Below are positions 23,811 through 35,726 of a stretch of DNA of 64,000 nucleotides, in pieces. A program made the translations under genes and the position numbers. Positions within the stretch are counted from its first letter, which is position 1, and each line of letters begins with the position of its first letter. Source of the stretch: Talaromyces rugulosus (Eukaryota > Ascomycota > Eurotiomycetes > Eurotiales > Trichocomaceae); NCBI RefSeq assembly GCF_013368755.1, contig NC_049561.1:620001-684000 (forward strand). Reading direction: 5' to 3'. Under the pieces are notes generated by a model. The model was not told the DNA's origin, made no database searches, and worked only from the letters and a program-made list of their open reading frames with translations.

Positions 23811-26800
23811 ATGCAACCAGAGCCTCTTGTCGTCTCCCAAAATTCTTCCGCAGACGCCAACCCCGCCAACCCTTCTCTTTCTTTCCAGCATGGAAATGAC
23901 CGTCGTTGTGATGAGCCGGTCTTCGACACCCTCCCGCCTGGAGATGTCGGAGACCGCCGCGTTGTCGACGACGTCGATAGCGCCATCGCTTCGTCCAATT
24001 CGACCGGGGACGGTTCCCATGCGTTGTTATTACGACGACTGAACAGCGCTGACTCTGTTGGTTCTGTGCCGATATCTCCTGTCCATTACGGCAGCGAATT
24101 TGGTAGTCCGCCGCAGGTCATGCAGTCTGGCTCGGCAGACTCGAAATCAAAGATCTACACTTTCCGCATGAAGCCGCGCCAGTCTCTGGCCGGTCTTCCA
24201 AATGGTAAGCGGTGACATGCTCTATAGTTGTTTATTTTCTGGTATTAATGAACCTGTATCACAGAGGTCTTGACGCATATCTTGTCGCATTTGCCTCCAA
24301 ACTCGCTCAGTGCCATCTCACTCGTGTCTCGCCGATTCCATACCCTAGTGACAACCCCTCATGCCTGGAGAGTTGCGTTCGCGCGGTACTTTCCGGGCTC
24401 AGGAAGCATCCAAGAGGACTGTGAGATCGACGCACTGGTATTGGATAAACGGTCTTTTACGCGGCTGACGGCACTGGCATCATGGAGAAGTGAATACATC
24501 CTGCGAACACGTCTGCTGCGCTCTCTTGGCAGAGGTAAACCAGCCACACCTTCGTCTCCTGGAAAACACCATCCTCGTGCTGGTGGTGTCCAGTCTGGCT
24601 CGCCTGTGGTTACCTACCCATCTAAGCTGCTCTACCCTGTCAGTCACATTGACGCAGTTTTCACCCCCACATCTACAAAGAAACCACCACTGTTTATCCA
24701 TGGGGCAGCTGAACAAGGCGCCGCCACGTCTAGTGACCCTTCAGCCGGCAAGTCAGGCTCTTGGGGCCTTGCTGCTCACCAACTCTTCCAACACTTTGCC
24801 GATTTGTATACTGGTGAGACTGAGTATGGCCTAGGGGCGGGTGACATGGTTGGACTCCCCAATCCCATGGATGTCAGCCAGCTATACGGCATGATTTATG
24901 GCGAAGGATGTCCTCAAGGAAGAAGCTATTTTCTTTCTTCTGGCGAACAGCGTGGTCGTTTCCTCACTTTCTCTGAACTTGATTCGGAGCCTGACCGTGG
25001 AATTCCTGCCCTCAATATGATTACAACCGCCGTCAGCTCCGTGTGGATTGCCAAATCACCAAATGTGCTAAAAATGACGAATGGCATGATTGGTGTGCTA
25101 TCTGGCACCTCTTCTGGTATATTGACCGCCTATTCTCTGGGAACGAGCGTTGTCCATGATCATCGGTTTGATCGCGGTCAAATCACGGCCAGATGGGTTC
25201 TATGCCCTGGAGTGCCCATTATTTCTATCGCGATTGATGAGAATTTCTCTGTCAAACGCCACTCCAACGGCCGTGCCTGGGCGATAGTGTTGAATGCTCT
25301 GGGTGAAGTTTACTACTTGACGGATATCCCAGCCCTGCCCGAGACAACTACACGACGCACCCCTGAAGAGTGTGAAAAGCTTGCCTGGAAAAGTGGCCGT
25401 AGTGTTCGCTGGGAAATGATCGAGGCCACTCGCCGCATTGCTCAACCCGATCCATACAACCGAGAGTTAGTCGATGGCAGCTATAGTCCGCGTTCCTCCA
25501 CCGACTCGATGGGTTTGAGCAAGGATCAAATTGCTGCTGAGACTAAGGAAATTGAAAAGTTTCTTGCCTTTAAGCCAAAGCACTTTCGAAAAGTTTGCGA
25601 AGGCTGGGACATGCGACGACAGCTTCAAGTCGACTTTGCAGGCGACGATTTACACGGCGCAGGCGAGCTGCTCGTTGTCGTAAACTGTGGTCTCAACGAT
25701 GGTCAAACCGCGTCCATCCGACGATACGTTCGCCAACGGGTATCGAATGACCGCCACGTTGCTGTAGAGCATTTTTCAAGATTATCCAGTCCCAAACCAG
25801 TGAACTCTTTGTTTGGCGGGCCAAGTACGCCTATGGGCGAAGACTCCAGCACGTCGCGATCCAGAGCTTCGAGCTATGTTGAGAATGATATTTCTACTAT
25901 ATCCAACACTACGTGGAAGATGACAGATTTTGTATTCGACAACCCGAGGTCCCTGCAGGTAACATCAACTACAATTGATGTGTCCACGCTGGCCCAACTG
26001 ACCGCTGCGGAGGATCCTCTTCTTGGCATGTCTGGGACATCTACTTCGTCGTCTCCCCTTTCTTCTCCTTTGCCTCATATGAGTTCGACTGGCTCTGGGT
26101 CTGAAATTCCTGGACAGCGAGCTCGTCTAATGGCCGTCGGAACAAATACGGGCTCTGTATATATGTGGAATATGCGAGCCCCGCTTTCGCGAACTTCAGA
26201 TGAGATTAACTCGGTTGCTCCTGTGAGAATAATTCGCACCGAGTCTCCTCAGGTCTCATGCCTAGCCCTGACGTCTCTCTATCTCGTACATGGCGGGAAT
26301 GATGGTCTTGTTCAGGCGTGGGATCCCCTAGCATCTACCACACGACCAATCCGTACTCTCCACTCTAGATTTTCGTCGCGTGCTCGTCGTCGTTTGATCC
26401 AGGCGGAAGCGTCCATGCTTGGAATTGGCAACAACTTTTTCGCTGCAGGGGCAATTTGCCTAGATCCCGATCCAACAGTCCTACGTGGCGTGGTTTCTCT
26501 CGGGTCCCATGTGCGATTTTGGTCGTACAGCTCGTCTGCAGCTGACGAGTACAAGAGTAATAAGCGCCGCTTGCGACGATCTCACCGGGGAAGTCTCGCA
26601 TCTGGCGATGGACAACGCTTTAGCAACACTGGTCGCGGCGCTTTGAACGACTTCATTGCAGACGAGCAGCAGGAGATGAAGCGTCAGACTGTCGAGGACC
26701 AGAAGCAGAAAGAGCTCCTCAGCCATCGATTCGGGATAGATTTGCTTGGGCCAGACGCGACAGAAGACGAGCTCATGGCATACGCCCGGATGCTGAGCGA

Positions 26801-27302
26801 GGAGAGTTTGAATAGCGACACGGTCAAACAGCAGAAAGAAGGCGAGACCAGCCTTGTGGCCAGCAGCGTATCTAGCGACACTATTGCAGCTCAAGACAGT
26901 TCCTTTCCATCGCGAGAGTTTTCTTCGTCCTCATCTCCAGCACTCGACACCGTTGAAGAGGAGCTCGCACCGGATATTGCCGAGGCAATACGATTAAGCT
27001 TGCTTGACGAGGCGTCGAGCGGGGGCGATTATTATCCTTCTCCAAGTAGTTCGATTCCGATCAAATATGCCAAGGGCGCGAGAAGCGGCAGCCGCCGTCT
27101 CCATTCGCCAGTCTCGTCCTCACCCGAGGTCGAGGGCAGCAACCGACAGGAGATGGATGACCTCGAGTTTGCCATTCAGCTGAGCTTGGCCGAGGAGCAG
27201 AGCCGTGGACAGGCTGCCGCAGAGCAAGAAGAATTTCCGGCACTAATGACTTCGTCGTACGATGGTGCTGACAAGGGGAAAGGCAAGGCGAGGGCTTGGT
27301 AG
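23811..27302 (+). CDS. F-box / WD40-like protein with C-terminal ubiquitin-interacting motifs (Ufo1-like)
   Basis: Probable substrate receptor of an SCF ubiquitin ligase. Two exons, 23811-24204 and 24265-27302 (60-nt intron, AATG|GTAAGC...CACAG), giving 1143 residues. The splice creates the F-box LPNEVLTHILSHLPPNSLSA followed by LVSRRFHTL at about residues 129-160. The middle has WD40-like units (VWIAKSPNVLKM, NTGSVYMWNMRAPL, LVHGGNDGLVQAWDPL, GVVSLGSHVRFWSYS). Two ubiquitin-interacting motifs sit near the end: DIAEAIRLSLLDE (about 1034) and DLEFAIQLSLAEE (about 1097). F-box plus WD40 plus UIMs is the architecture of yeast Ufo1, which uses UIMs to promote its own turnover; orthology is inferred from architecture only. 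Confidence 0.9.
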
Positions 27303-27442
27303 GAGGTTGCACTTTTAATTGCATCCCGATATTGTTTGTGTTCATTGAGCTATACAAGCTTTATAATATTTCGCGTTAGTGACAGTTTAGACAATTGATA
27401 TTTACATTCCATGATAACACATCCTCTTCTGAATTATTTTTT

Positions 27443-28917
27443 TCAGGATAATTCTGTTTCTTGCACTGCCCAAGCAATGCAGTCATGCCACTCAACCGGC
27501 AACGCTTCACGCACCGCCTCGACCGTCTCCCTGCCCCATCCCTGTAACCAAATGGTCTGTCTCAACCAATACAAAATCACAGCAAAATTCGCTAGAATCG
27601 CCAACGCTAGCGGCTCTCCAATACACACCATAGACCAAAACTCATCCGGCGTCGCCACTGCCAGAAAGGACACCCTCACCTGCGCGCGGTCGTACTCCAC
27701 CGCCAGAGCGAGATTGATCCGCAGCGCCTCGATACAGCACATGTACATTTCCTGCTGCGTGCTGGTCGTGATGGTCTTGGACGTATACTGGCCTAGCTTT
27801 ATGAGCATATCTTCCATCGCTTGGGGCAGTTTGTAGTGGCTGTCTGGCAGCGGTACGAGCATTCCAGACCAGCGCCCGCGTCGCAGCGCTTCAAAGTCCT
27901 TCTTGGCGATGTGCGAGGAGCTTCGGAGTAGGCTGAGTGCTTGGTGGAGTCTAGCGATGCTATTACTATTGCTGGTCAAAAATGGAGGCACACGTTGGAT
28001 TCCGAACGAGTACAGCGCAACGATGACTGAAAACCCAAAGAGCGAATCTTGGCTTGCGCTGTCGAGGTCGTTGAGATAGGGCCGGAACAGGGCTATTCCG
28101 CGGTCGTAGTGCTGGATGGCGAGAATGGTGTAGTGCTGCTTCTGTATACTATCGTTGCTGTCGCATTGTAAGGCTAGATGCAGGGCACTGAGGCCTAGCA
28201 GGCCATACAGCAGAAAGTCATATTCAAAAGCAAGCTCCACCACCCAGTCTCGCCAGAGAGAGGCATCTCCGGTCTGCACGCCAAAATCCGTGATGCTCTG
28301 GGCTGTATGCTGAGTATAGTGCGTCATCAACTTCAGGCGTTCTCGCTCAATGTCTGTGACGACCGGCGCCAAGGATGTCGCTGATAGGCCGTCCGGATTG
28401 GAGTTCGGAGAATCGTTCGGAGTAGTATTGTTATTATTATTGATAGCCGTGGTGGAAGAAGAACTATCGGATTTTAGAACCGCGTTTGTCGTGGTCAACC
28501 CGAAGCTATTGTTTTGCAGCGAGTGTGGAGAAAGACTAGTAAAAGTATTTGCCGCACGTACAACGCTGCTTCGGGGAACTGGCGAAAGGCCACGATTCCC
28601 CGAGCTGTGATGATTACCACGACTGCTACTAGTCGTGGCAATAGTAGTATTACTGCTGTTTTCCGGCTCTGCAGGATTGGCTGGGATGAAGATCAGGCCG
28701 GAGGACTGACTGGCCAGCGAGCAGACGAGTCCGATTCTCTCGCAGCGCCCACAGGTTGGGCTATTCTCATCGCACTGCGGATGTTATTGGGTATTCTCGA
28801 CAAGACGGGGGAAAAAAAAAAAAAAACCAGGGCAAGCCCTCTCTATACCTTTGTCCGGTTATGCTTGCACTGGGAGCAGCCATGGCGACTTTTCTTGTGG
28901 AAGCGTCGCTGAGCCAT
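27443..28917 (-). CDS. Zn2Cys6 transcription factor, Upc2-like
   Basis: Nuclear regulator. Exon 1 is 28917-28849 (23 codons) and exon 2 is 28774-27443; the 74-nt intron lies exactly between the third and second halves of the zinc cluster. Joined, this gives Cys-x2-Cys-x6-Cys-x6-Cys-x2-Cys-x6-Cys (HGCSQCKHNRTKCDE...CGRC...C), 466 residues. A Ser/Asn-rich linker is followed by the regulatory domain typical of Upc2/sterol-uptake-type fungal factors, with LLYGLLGLSALHLAL at the usual place. The intron contains a long homopolymer (poly-A on the plus strand near 28812). It is divergent from the short-chain dehydrogenase at 29407, which makes that gene a natural candidate target. Confidence 0.9.
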
Positions 28918-29406
28918 GGTGTATGCTCTCTCTCGACCAGTCCGTATGGATCGACGAAGACGGCCAATGGCGGGGCCAGACTTTAATCACGGCCAATCGG
29001 GCCGATAATAATGACGCGACTCTGGCCAGACGATCGATAGGTCCGAAGCCTCATCGCAGATCACTATCATTAGCACGTATCGTTTACTATGTTGTTGAGT
29101 GCTGGTGGTGAGTGGTTGAGTTGCGGCCGGAGGAATGGCGTTCGGGGAATGCCAATAGATGTCCGCGCTAACCCCGTCAGGTTGTGTGCACCGGACGTAG
29201 ATGCTGGAATGTGCTGTTCTTTGTCCAGTCACAATGGGGCTGCTTTTTGTTGAGCTGCAGCTGTTGCTGTCAGGAGCGTGATTCTCCGAAGCATATAAAG
29301 ATACAAGCCCTTCCGGCGAGCCCGGTCTGGGTAAGATACCCTGTTACTGTCATTTCTCACGCGTGTTTTTGATACCCTTGGTTCTCTCGTACCTCTATAT
29401 CTTAAA
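28918..29406. promoter_or_regulatory. Shared 489-bp promoter between Zn2Cys6 factor and short-chain dehydrogenase
   Basis: Divergent intergenic region. CGG triplets (for example TTGCGGCCGGAGG at 29121) and CCAAT-like elements (GGCCAATCGGG at 28991) occur, compatible with Zn2Cys6 and CCAAT-complex binding. No site was proven. Confidence 0.35.
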
Positions 29407-30538
29407 ATGGTCAAGCTAGACGTGGTCCGCAGTGCCAACTCGGCTTTGGTCCAGAGCCAACCCCTGGTCGCCGTCTTTTTCGGAGGCACCGGTGGCATTG
29501 GCAGTTACACCCTGCGCGCCCTGGCCACTGCCGAGGCACAGAATGGAGGCAAAGGTGTGCGTGCCTACGTCGTGGGCAGAAAAGCCGAAAGCGCCGAAAG
29601 AATCCTGTCCGAATGTCGCGATATCTGCCCTGAGGGCCAGTTCAAGTTCGTCCAGGCCGGGGATCTGTCTCTGATCCAGGTGGTTGACCAAGTCTGTGCC
29701 GAGATTCTGGAGTTGGAAGAGAAGGAAGGCCAGGATGCACGCATTGACTATCTGATGCTGTCGCAGGGAGGGTCGATTTTCCTTCCCCGAAAAGGTATTT
29801 TTACTTGAACCGTTTGCTTCGGGTTTTTGAATGGATCATCCGTTGACAGGACATTGATGTACAGAAACGAAAGAAGGAATCGACGTTACAATGTCGCTAA
29901 TGTACTACTCGCGCATGAGAATCATCATGCGTCTGCTGCCCCTGCTGCTCAAATCCAACCTCCCACCGCGAGTGGTCTCGGTCTACGCTGCCGGAATGGA
30001 AGCCAAGCTCTTCCCCGAGGATCTCTCGCTGCGCGACCTCAAACACTTCAGCTACAGCCAAGCCCGGTCACACATGGTATACATGCACACTTTGTTTATG
30101 GAAGCTCTGGCCGAGCAAAACGCCAGCAAAGTCGGTCTAGTGCACATTTTCCCGGGTCTCGTGCTAGGTCCGGCTTTTAGTAGCCCTGAGCTACCGGCCT
30201 GGTTCAGATTTATGTGGCGGTTCGTGTTCGTGCCCCTGTTTGGACGCTTCGTCACTGTCCCGACAGAGGAAAGCGGCGCGAGGATGCTGAGTCTCGCCTC
30301 GCCGCGCTATGCACCGCAAGCAGCTACTGATGGCGACATCAAAAAGAGCGAGGAGTTGGCCACGGGCACAAACGGGACACCAGGAAGCGGCGTGTATGCG
30401 CTTGACTCGCAGTGCGAATCGTCGATCAAAACCAAGGCGTATGAAAAATTCAACAAGGACGAAATGCGCAAGAAGGTCTATGACCATACAATAAGCGCGT
30501 TTGAGGTTGCGGCGCAAGGAGGGGTGTTTACCGAGTAG
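29407..30538 (+). CDS. Short-chain dehydrogenase/reductase-like protein
   Basis: NAD(P)-binding Rossmann protein of the large fungal SDR group often linked to secondary metabolism. Exons 29407-29794 and 29865-30538 (70-nt intron) give 353 residues. The cofactor motif is FFGGTGGIGSYTLRAL, followed by RAYVVGRK and YLMLSQGG. At the catalytic position the sequence reads FSYSQARSH, that is Tyr-x-x-x-Arg instead of Tyr-x-x-x-Lys, so catalysis may be altered or the alignment is atypical. A C-terminal YALDSQCES block follows. Substrate unknown. Divergent from a Zn2Cys6 regulator. Confidence 0.85.
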
Positions 30539-31622
30539 GCATACTGCATACTACGGAGACATCGATTGATCTGGAGGGTTGCGTTTCAAAGTATTTTCTT
30601 TAATGTGTACAACTATACCATTCTTGCATTCCAGAGTCATTGCCTCGGACCTCGATATCCAGTTACTCAATACATTTCTTTCTCAGCATTTGCTCAATTG
30701 GGTTCTACTCAGCCACAACGACAGACCGTAAAATTATCCATAAAATTAACTAGTTAGCAGACAACTAAATTTTACTCGACCCACCACAATTACACACAAC
30801 GAATCACGTTAGAGTACTGAAAGCTTGAAAAAAAAACAAAGCCCCACTATATACAGTCAAATCCCGGGCCCGAGAGTAAGCGCGACGACTTTCGCCACAT
30901 CTCTTAGCGTACTTAAGTAAATGCCACAATCTCGGCAAATATCCCCGGAAACACCACCCTTCTTAGATTTCTACTGCCTCTAGGGAGAGTATCACAGGAC
31001 TCGGTCTCCTATTCAGGAAGAAACTTCCACAAGCCTTCCATCCTGTGGGGGCCGTCATCTCGGATTATTGCCGCTGATTGGGCAGAGATTGGACAGATAA
31101 GCCCAGCAAGTCATGGCGTGCACAGGTGGGGCTGTTGTGGACCACTCATGGGGCAGTATTAGCGCGATGGATCCCAAAACTGTTATGTCATTGGCCAACG
31201 GACCCCAAAACACGCGATTTAAGCTTCTCTCCGACACGCTAAACCTAGTTCAGACGGCAAAGTGGGACATCACAAGCCGGAGCCGCTGCAACACCACGCG
31301 CCCGCCTGCCTATCATGCTCTTCCATACCTCACGCTAAAGGCGCAAATTCCTTTTCGCGGGCGTCGAGCCCATGAGCCAGCTGGCTGGGGCAGCTGTCGC
31401 GCGGGCCAGAGATCCACTCGCTGCAGCAGGGTTTAGTTTTCCCTTTCTTTTTTCTTGTTTCCTGCGTCTTGCTTCTTTCCTTCTTTCTTCTCTCATCGCC
31501 TCGCCACTCTACGAGCCGTCTAATGGACCACGAGACACTCATTGATCTGTTGTCCCAGCGCAAGAGGATTATTCGGTACTTCAAGTGGAGGTGATTTGCC
31601 CAACTTCTCCCCAATTCCAATC
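30539..31622. other. Intergenic region before the permease
   Basis: No gene supported. The part from 31438 to 31500 is strongly pyrimidine-rich, typical of the 5' leader of the following gene. Confidence 0.5.
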
Positions 31623-33395
31623 ATGTCGTCCACCACCGAAAACGCCTCGGTCGATAAGACTGCCAAGGCCAAGGGAGCCAATGCCATTGAGCTCCCCGAC
31701 AAGCGTGTTGTCCAGCTCGACGAGCTCTCTGCGAATGATCGCGCCTTGGCCGAGCAGTTTGGCTACCAGCCGGTAAGCCCCCGTGGTTTACGCCTTTGTT
31801 TTGTGCAGGATTCATTTGGATTTCTAGGTGTTTAAACGCGAGTTTGGTTATCTATCGACCTTTTCCTTTGCATTCAGTATTTCCGGTCTGTTTGCAACAA
31901 TCTCAACTACTTTCTCATATCCCTTGATCGCCGGCGGCTCTGCATCGGTCATTTGGTGCTGGCTCGTCTCCGGTCTAGGCTGTATGTGCATTGCAGCATC
32001 CGTGGCCGAACTCGTGTCTGCATACCCAACGAGCGGTGGTCTCTACTTTACAGTTTCACGCCTGGCTCCTGCGCGATGGGTCCCTTCAATTAGCTGGCTG
32101 ACCGGCTGGATCAACCTGCTGGGCCAAATCGCCGGAGTCGCCTCATCCGAATACGGTTCGGCGCAGATGTTGCTGGCAGCCGTCTCGATGGGCCGTGATT
32201 TCAAGTGGACACCAACCACCGGTATGACTGTCGGCGTCATGGCCGCGCTGACCGTCTTCTGCGGAATTCTCAACTCGCTGCCCACTGGCTGGATGGAGAA
32301 GATGACTCGCTCATATGTTCTCTTCCATTTGGCTGTCTTGGTGACTTGCTGCATCGCGCTGCTCGCCAAGACCGACAAGAGTATGAGGCACGATGCCTCG
32401 TATGTCTTTACACATGTTGAGACTACCTCTGGTTGGACCCCGATTGGCTTTTCCTTTTTGTTCGGCTTCTTGTCCGTGTCGTGGACTATGACCGATTACG
32501 ATGCGACTGCTCACATTGCCGAGGAGTAACCTAACCCTATCATATTAGTTTTTGACTGCGTGTTAACATAAATTTCAGAATTCAAGACCCCGAAATCAAG
32601 GCCCCATGGGCCATCTTCCTTGCCATGGCCGCCGTGTACGTGCTTGGTTGGCTGTTCAACATCGTGCTGTGCTTCACCATGGGGGATCCAAACGCGATCC
32701 TCAACTCACCAATGGAACAGCCCGTGGCCCAGATTTTCTACAACAGTCTCGGCAAGTCTGGTGGCATTTTCTACACGGTCTGCGCCTGCATTCTCCTGCA
32801 GTTCATCTGCTTGACCGCCACCCAGGCTCTTGCTCGCACTGTCTTTGCGTTTTCCCGTGACCGATTGCTCCCTCTGTCCCACGTGTGGACCAAAATTAGC
32901 CCTATCACGGGCACTCCTCTGTACGCCGTCTGGTTCTCTGTCTTTTGGTGCATTGCCATCAACCTGATCGCCCTGGGTAACTATGTCGCTATCGAGGGAG
33001 TCTTCAACATCACCGCCATCGCACTCGACTGGTCATACGTCATACCCATCGTATGCAAGCTATGGTTCGGCCAATTCGAGCCGGGCCCCTGGCACATGGG
33101 CAAGTTTTCAACGGCCGTCAACTACTGGGCTATCATCTGGACCGCGTTTGTCTCAGTCATCTTCTTCTTCCCAACATCAAGACCGGTGGGCGGGGACACC
33201 ATGAACTACGCGATTGCCTTTATGGGCCTGATTTTGCTGTGCGCGCTTGTCTACTGGTATATCCGCGGACGCAAGTTCTACGTTGGGCCTCTCAAGGAAA
33301 CGGTTGTTCAGGGGCAGGGGCTTAATGGAGGGATTCTGGAGTCGACCCCGGTAGAGAGTATTGACAGGGAGCAAGCTGAGAAGATGACCATTTAA
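31623..33395 (+). CDS. APC-family amino acid / GABA-type permease
   Basis: Plasma-membrane proton-coupled transporter of amino acids, GABA, choline or related amines. Three exons: 31623-31772, 31828-32525 and 32579-33395, giving 554 residues in phase. The hydrophilic N-terminus is followed by the fungal permease signature EFGYLSTFSFAFSISGLFA, then about 12 membrane segments. SWTMTDYDATAHIAEE, RTVFAFSRDRLLP and GTPLYAVWFS are conserved in the amino-acid/choline transporter subgroup. The second splice (GA|GTAACC...TTTCAG|A) is needed to read EEIQDPEIKAPWAI. The exact substrate cannot be told from sequence. Confidence 0.93.
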
Positions 33396-33876
33396 TTGCG
33401 AATCTGATAGATGTACTGTTGTGAGATGTAAAGCTTGTTCAAGTCGGAGTCAATATTTTGGTGAGATAGAAGTATATATGAAGTAGATAGTTGTATGTAG
33501 GTCGATCAATGTACATGTAAGTAACCAGCACAATTGCGCCATCGCCTAGTGTCATGGACATAGCCTATGGATTATAGTCTCATAGTACATGCGGTGTACG
33601 TGTAGTCCCTGTCAATAAATATGTAGTAAGAGCATAGAGAAATCACGTGACAAATACGGAGTTAGGACAGTCAAAAACCGACAAGTCCGGGGGCTCGGCG
33701 CAACTTTGTCCCAGTGATCTGCGACTAGCCTCAATACTGGAAGCTTGATTGATGCAGCTGCTCAACTAGAAAACTGCTACTATATAAGACGGTGCAGCCT
33801 TTGTTCTTGTTCTCTTTCTTGCAAGGACATCTGAAATATCTGGACTTTATCAAAACAACACACCCCCGAATTCAAA
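33396..33876. promoter_or_regulatory. Promoter region of the PEBP gene with TATA box
   Basis: A clear TATATAAG lies at 33781-33788, 96 bp upstream of the PEBP start codon. Nothing else recognisable in the 480-bp interval. Confidence 0.45.
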
Positions 33877-34481
33877 ATGCCGTCGTACAAAAACATCGAC
33901 CAGTATCTCGCCGAGATCAAGGACGATAGCTCCAAGCTACTAGGCCTGTCTATCGGGTCCCACCAGAATGTGTCGCCAGGAACCAAGATTCCGAAAGCTG
34001 GTATATCTCTCATTCTCCCAACACAGACACTAAACTACTAGCTAATAATTCTTACCCAAAAGACGCCCAAAAGCCTCCTACCCTGAAGCTCCCCGCGTCT
34101 CTCGCCTCGTCTGAGCAGACCTACATTCTCATCGCCATCGACATCGACGCCCCATTCCCTTCATGGCGCGGTCTGGGCCCTATCCTTCACTGGGTTCAGC
34201 CCGGATACAAGCACGACGCCGCCTCTGGTAACCTGACCACCTCGGAGCCCTTTATCACAAACTACATCGGACCTGCTCCTCCTCCCCCCAGCTCGCCCCA
34301 CCGCTACTGCTTCTTCCTGTACGAGCAACCTGCCTCTCTGGCTGTCAAGGACCTCGCGCCCAAGGACGGCAAGACAGTCGGGAATGTGGCGCGCATGTGG
34401 TTTGACTTGGAAAAGTATGAGACCCAGCTCGGCCTCAAGGGCGGTAGTATTGTTGCCGGCAACTTTTTCGTGAGCAATTAA
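33877..34481 (+). CDS. Phosphatidylethanolamine-binding protein (PEBP, Tfs1-like)
   Basis: Small cytosolic PEBP-fold protein; yeast Tfs1 inhibits carboxypeptidase Y and affects Ras signalling. Exons 33877-34000 and 34063-34481 (62-nt intron) give 180 residues. Both PEBP signatures are visible: DIDAPFPSWRGLGPILHW (the family DPDxP-type loop) and GPAPPPPSSPHRYCFFLYEQ (GPxPPxxxHRY). No signal peptide. Fungal PEBPs also include metabolite-tailoring enzymes, so the role is open. Confidence 0.93.
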
Positions 34482-34830
34482 ACCGTCGTTGGTATAAATT
34501 GATTGGCTGTGTGGGCATGATTGAGTTCTGCAACGAGACATTCCGTGTCTCAGGGAAACCCCCTTGCGTTGATCCTGTCGCGTTTATGATAATGATAGCA
34601 ACTAATACCTATTTGACTGGCATTTCAATAGAATTTTGCCATGGAATGCGAATGCAACCTGTACCTGAACTGAATATTAAACTTCGTAGTGTCATCTGAT
34701 TATTGTGTGGGTATATATGCGGACCGGGGGCAAGTACATTGATACACTAAGGACAGCTCCTAAAACTACTCCTCGCACTGTGTCGCGTCAGAGGCCATAT
34801 GATAACTCCATCAGATCAGGTGCTACAGAG
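34482..34830. other. Short intergenic region
   Basis: No gene seen. Contains the 3' flank of the PEBP gene and the short leader of the small secreted protein. Confidence 0.45.
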
Positions 34831-35157
34831 ATGATTGCACTACGGACTCCTCTCGCCTCGCTCCTTTTTCTTGCTGTCGCTCTCGCAGCCCCGATAAACA
34901 CTTCGCAACATGAACCCACGGACATGGTAGGTCAATTCTTTACACAATTACAATACTGGCTTTGTCATTATATTGATTGGCCTTTCAACTAACAAAATAT
35001 TAAAAAATTCAAGACCGCTGCGAGAACTTCGCTGAACCACCACAGTGAACCCATGCACGCCGCGACCGCAGAGATATACAAGCGCCCCGATGCCGCTTAT
35101 TCCATTAATGAAACCCCCGAAGCCAGAATAGAAGAATCATCCTCTAGCAAGCTGTGA
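34831..35157 (+). CDS. Small secreted protein with Kex2-like site; frame continues past its TGA
   Basis: Exon 1 is 34831-34926 and exon 2 is 35014-35157 (87-nt intron, ATG|GTAGGT...TTCAAG). Product 79 residues: signal peptide MIALRTPLASLLFLAVALAA, a His/Glu-rich spacer, a dibasic YKR site, and the end SSSSKL. After the TGA at 35155-35157 the same frame stays open for 34 more codons to a TAA at 35260-35262 (ending EYVADTM), with composition like the preceding part. Either the stop is a recent point mutation or the long form arises by readthrough. The terminal SKL resembles a peroxisomal signal but conflicts with the signal peptide. I do not recognise the family. Confidence 0.5.
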
Positions 35158-35726
35158 AACAAGTTTCCTCGAGACGAAAATGAAGTCCAGGGCCTGGGGA
35201 TTGTGCCCAAGGCTTTGGAGACGATTGCGCCGGTAGTGGAGTATGTAGCGGATACGATGTAATTCGCCGAATACAATTTATAAGTGAAAGGGACTTGGGA
35301 TTTTCTGCTGCCTTCTTTGTTACCTCATTTTTTTAATACATTTACTATACCCTGCTGTTTAGCTGAAGTGAGTGAAAGGAAATAAGATTGACTGTAGTCA
35401 GGTGACGTTCCTACCCTAAATGCCGACGCGAAATTTCTGAAAGCGGTATTTTAGCTAACCTCGTTTACAGTTTTCAAATGGGTATTTATATGAGAAATAT
35501 TTACATATTTGTAAAATACGCCAATTAGTAATTTAATTCAAGTAGTGAGTGAATAAAAGCTTGTTATAATGACCATATCCCCAAGTCCGACAAAAACTAT
35601 CCTGAAAGCTTAGACTTTCCTTGAAATAGCTTTCCAAAAATATGAGATGAATTTTAACCTCTTTCTGTGATCGTGCTTTGAAAAATAAAAGTTAGGTATA
35701 TTTCGGATAAAAGGTTCACTTAGTAT
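35158..35726. other. Intergenic region including the in-frame extension after TGA
   Basis: 35158-35262 is the open extension of the small secreted protein frame. The rest (35263-35726) is AT-rich with no gene seen. Confidence 0.45.
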
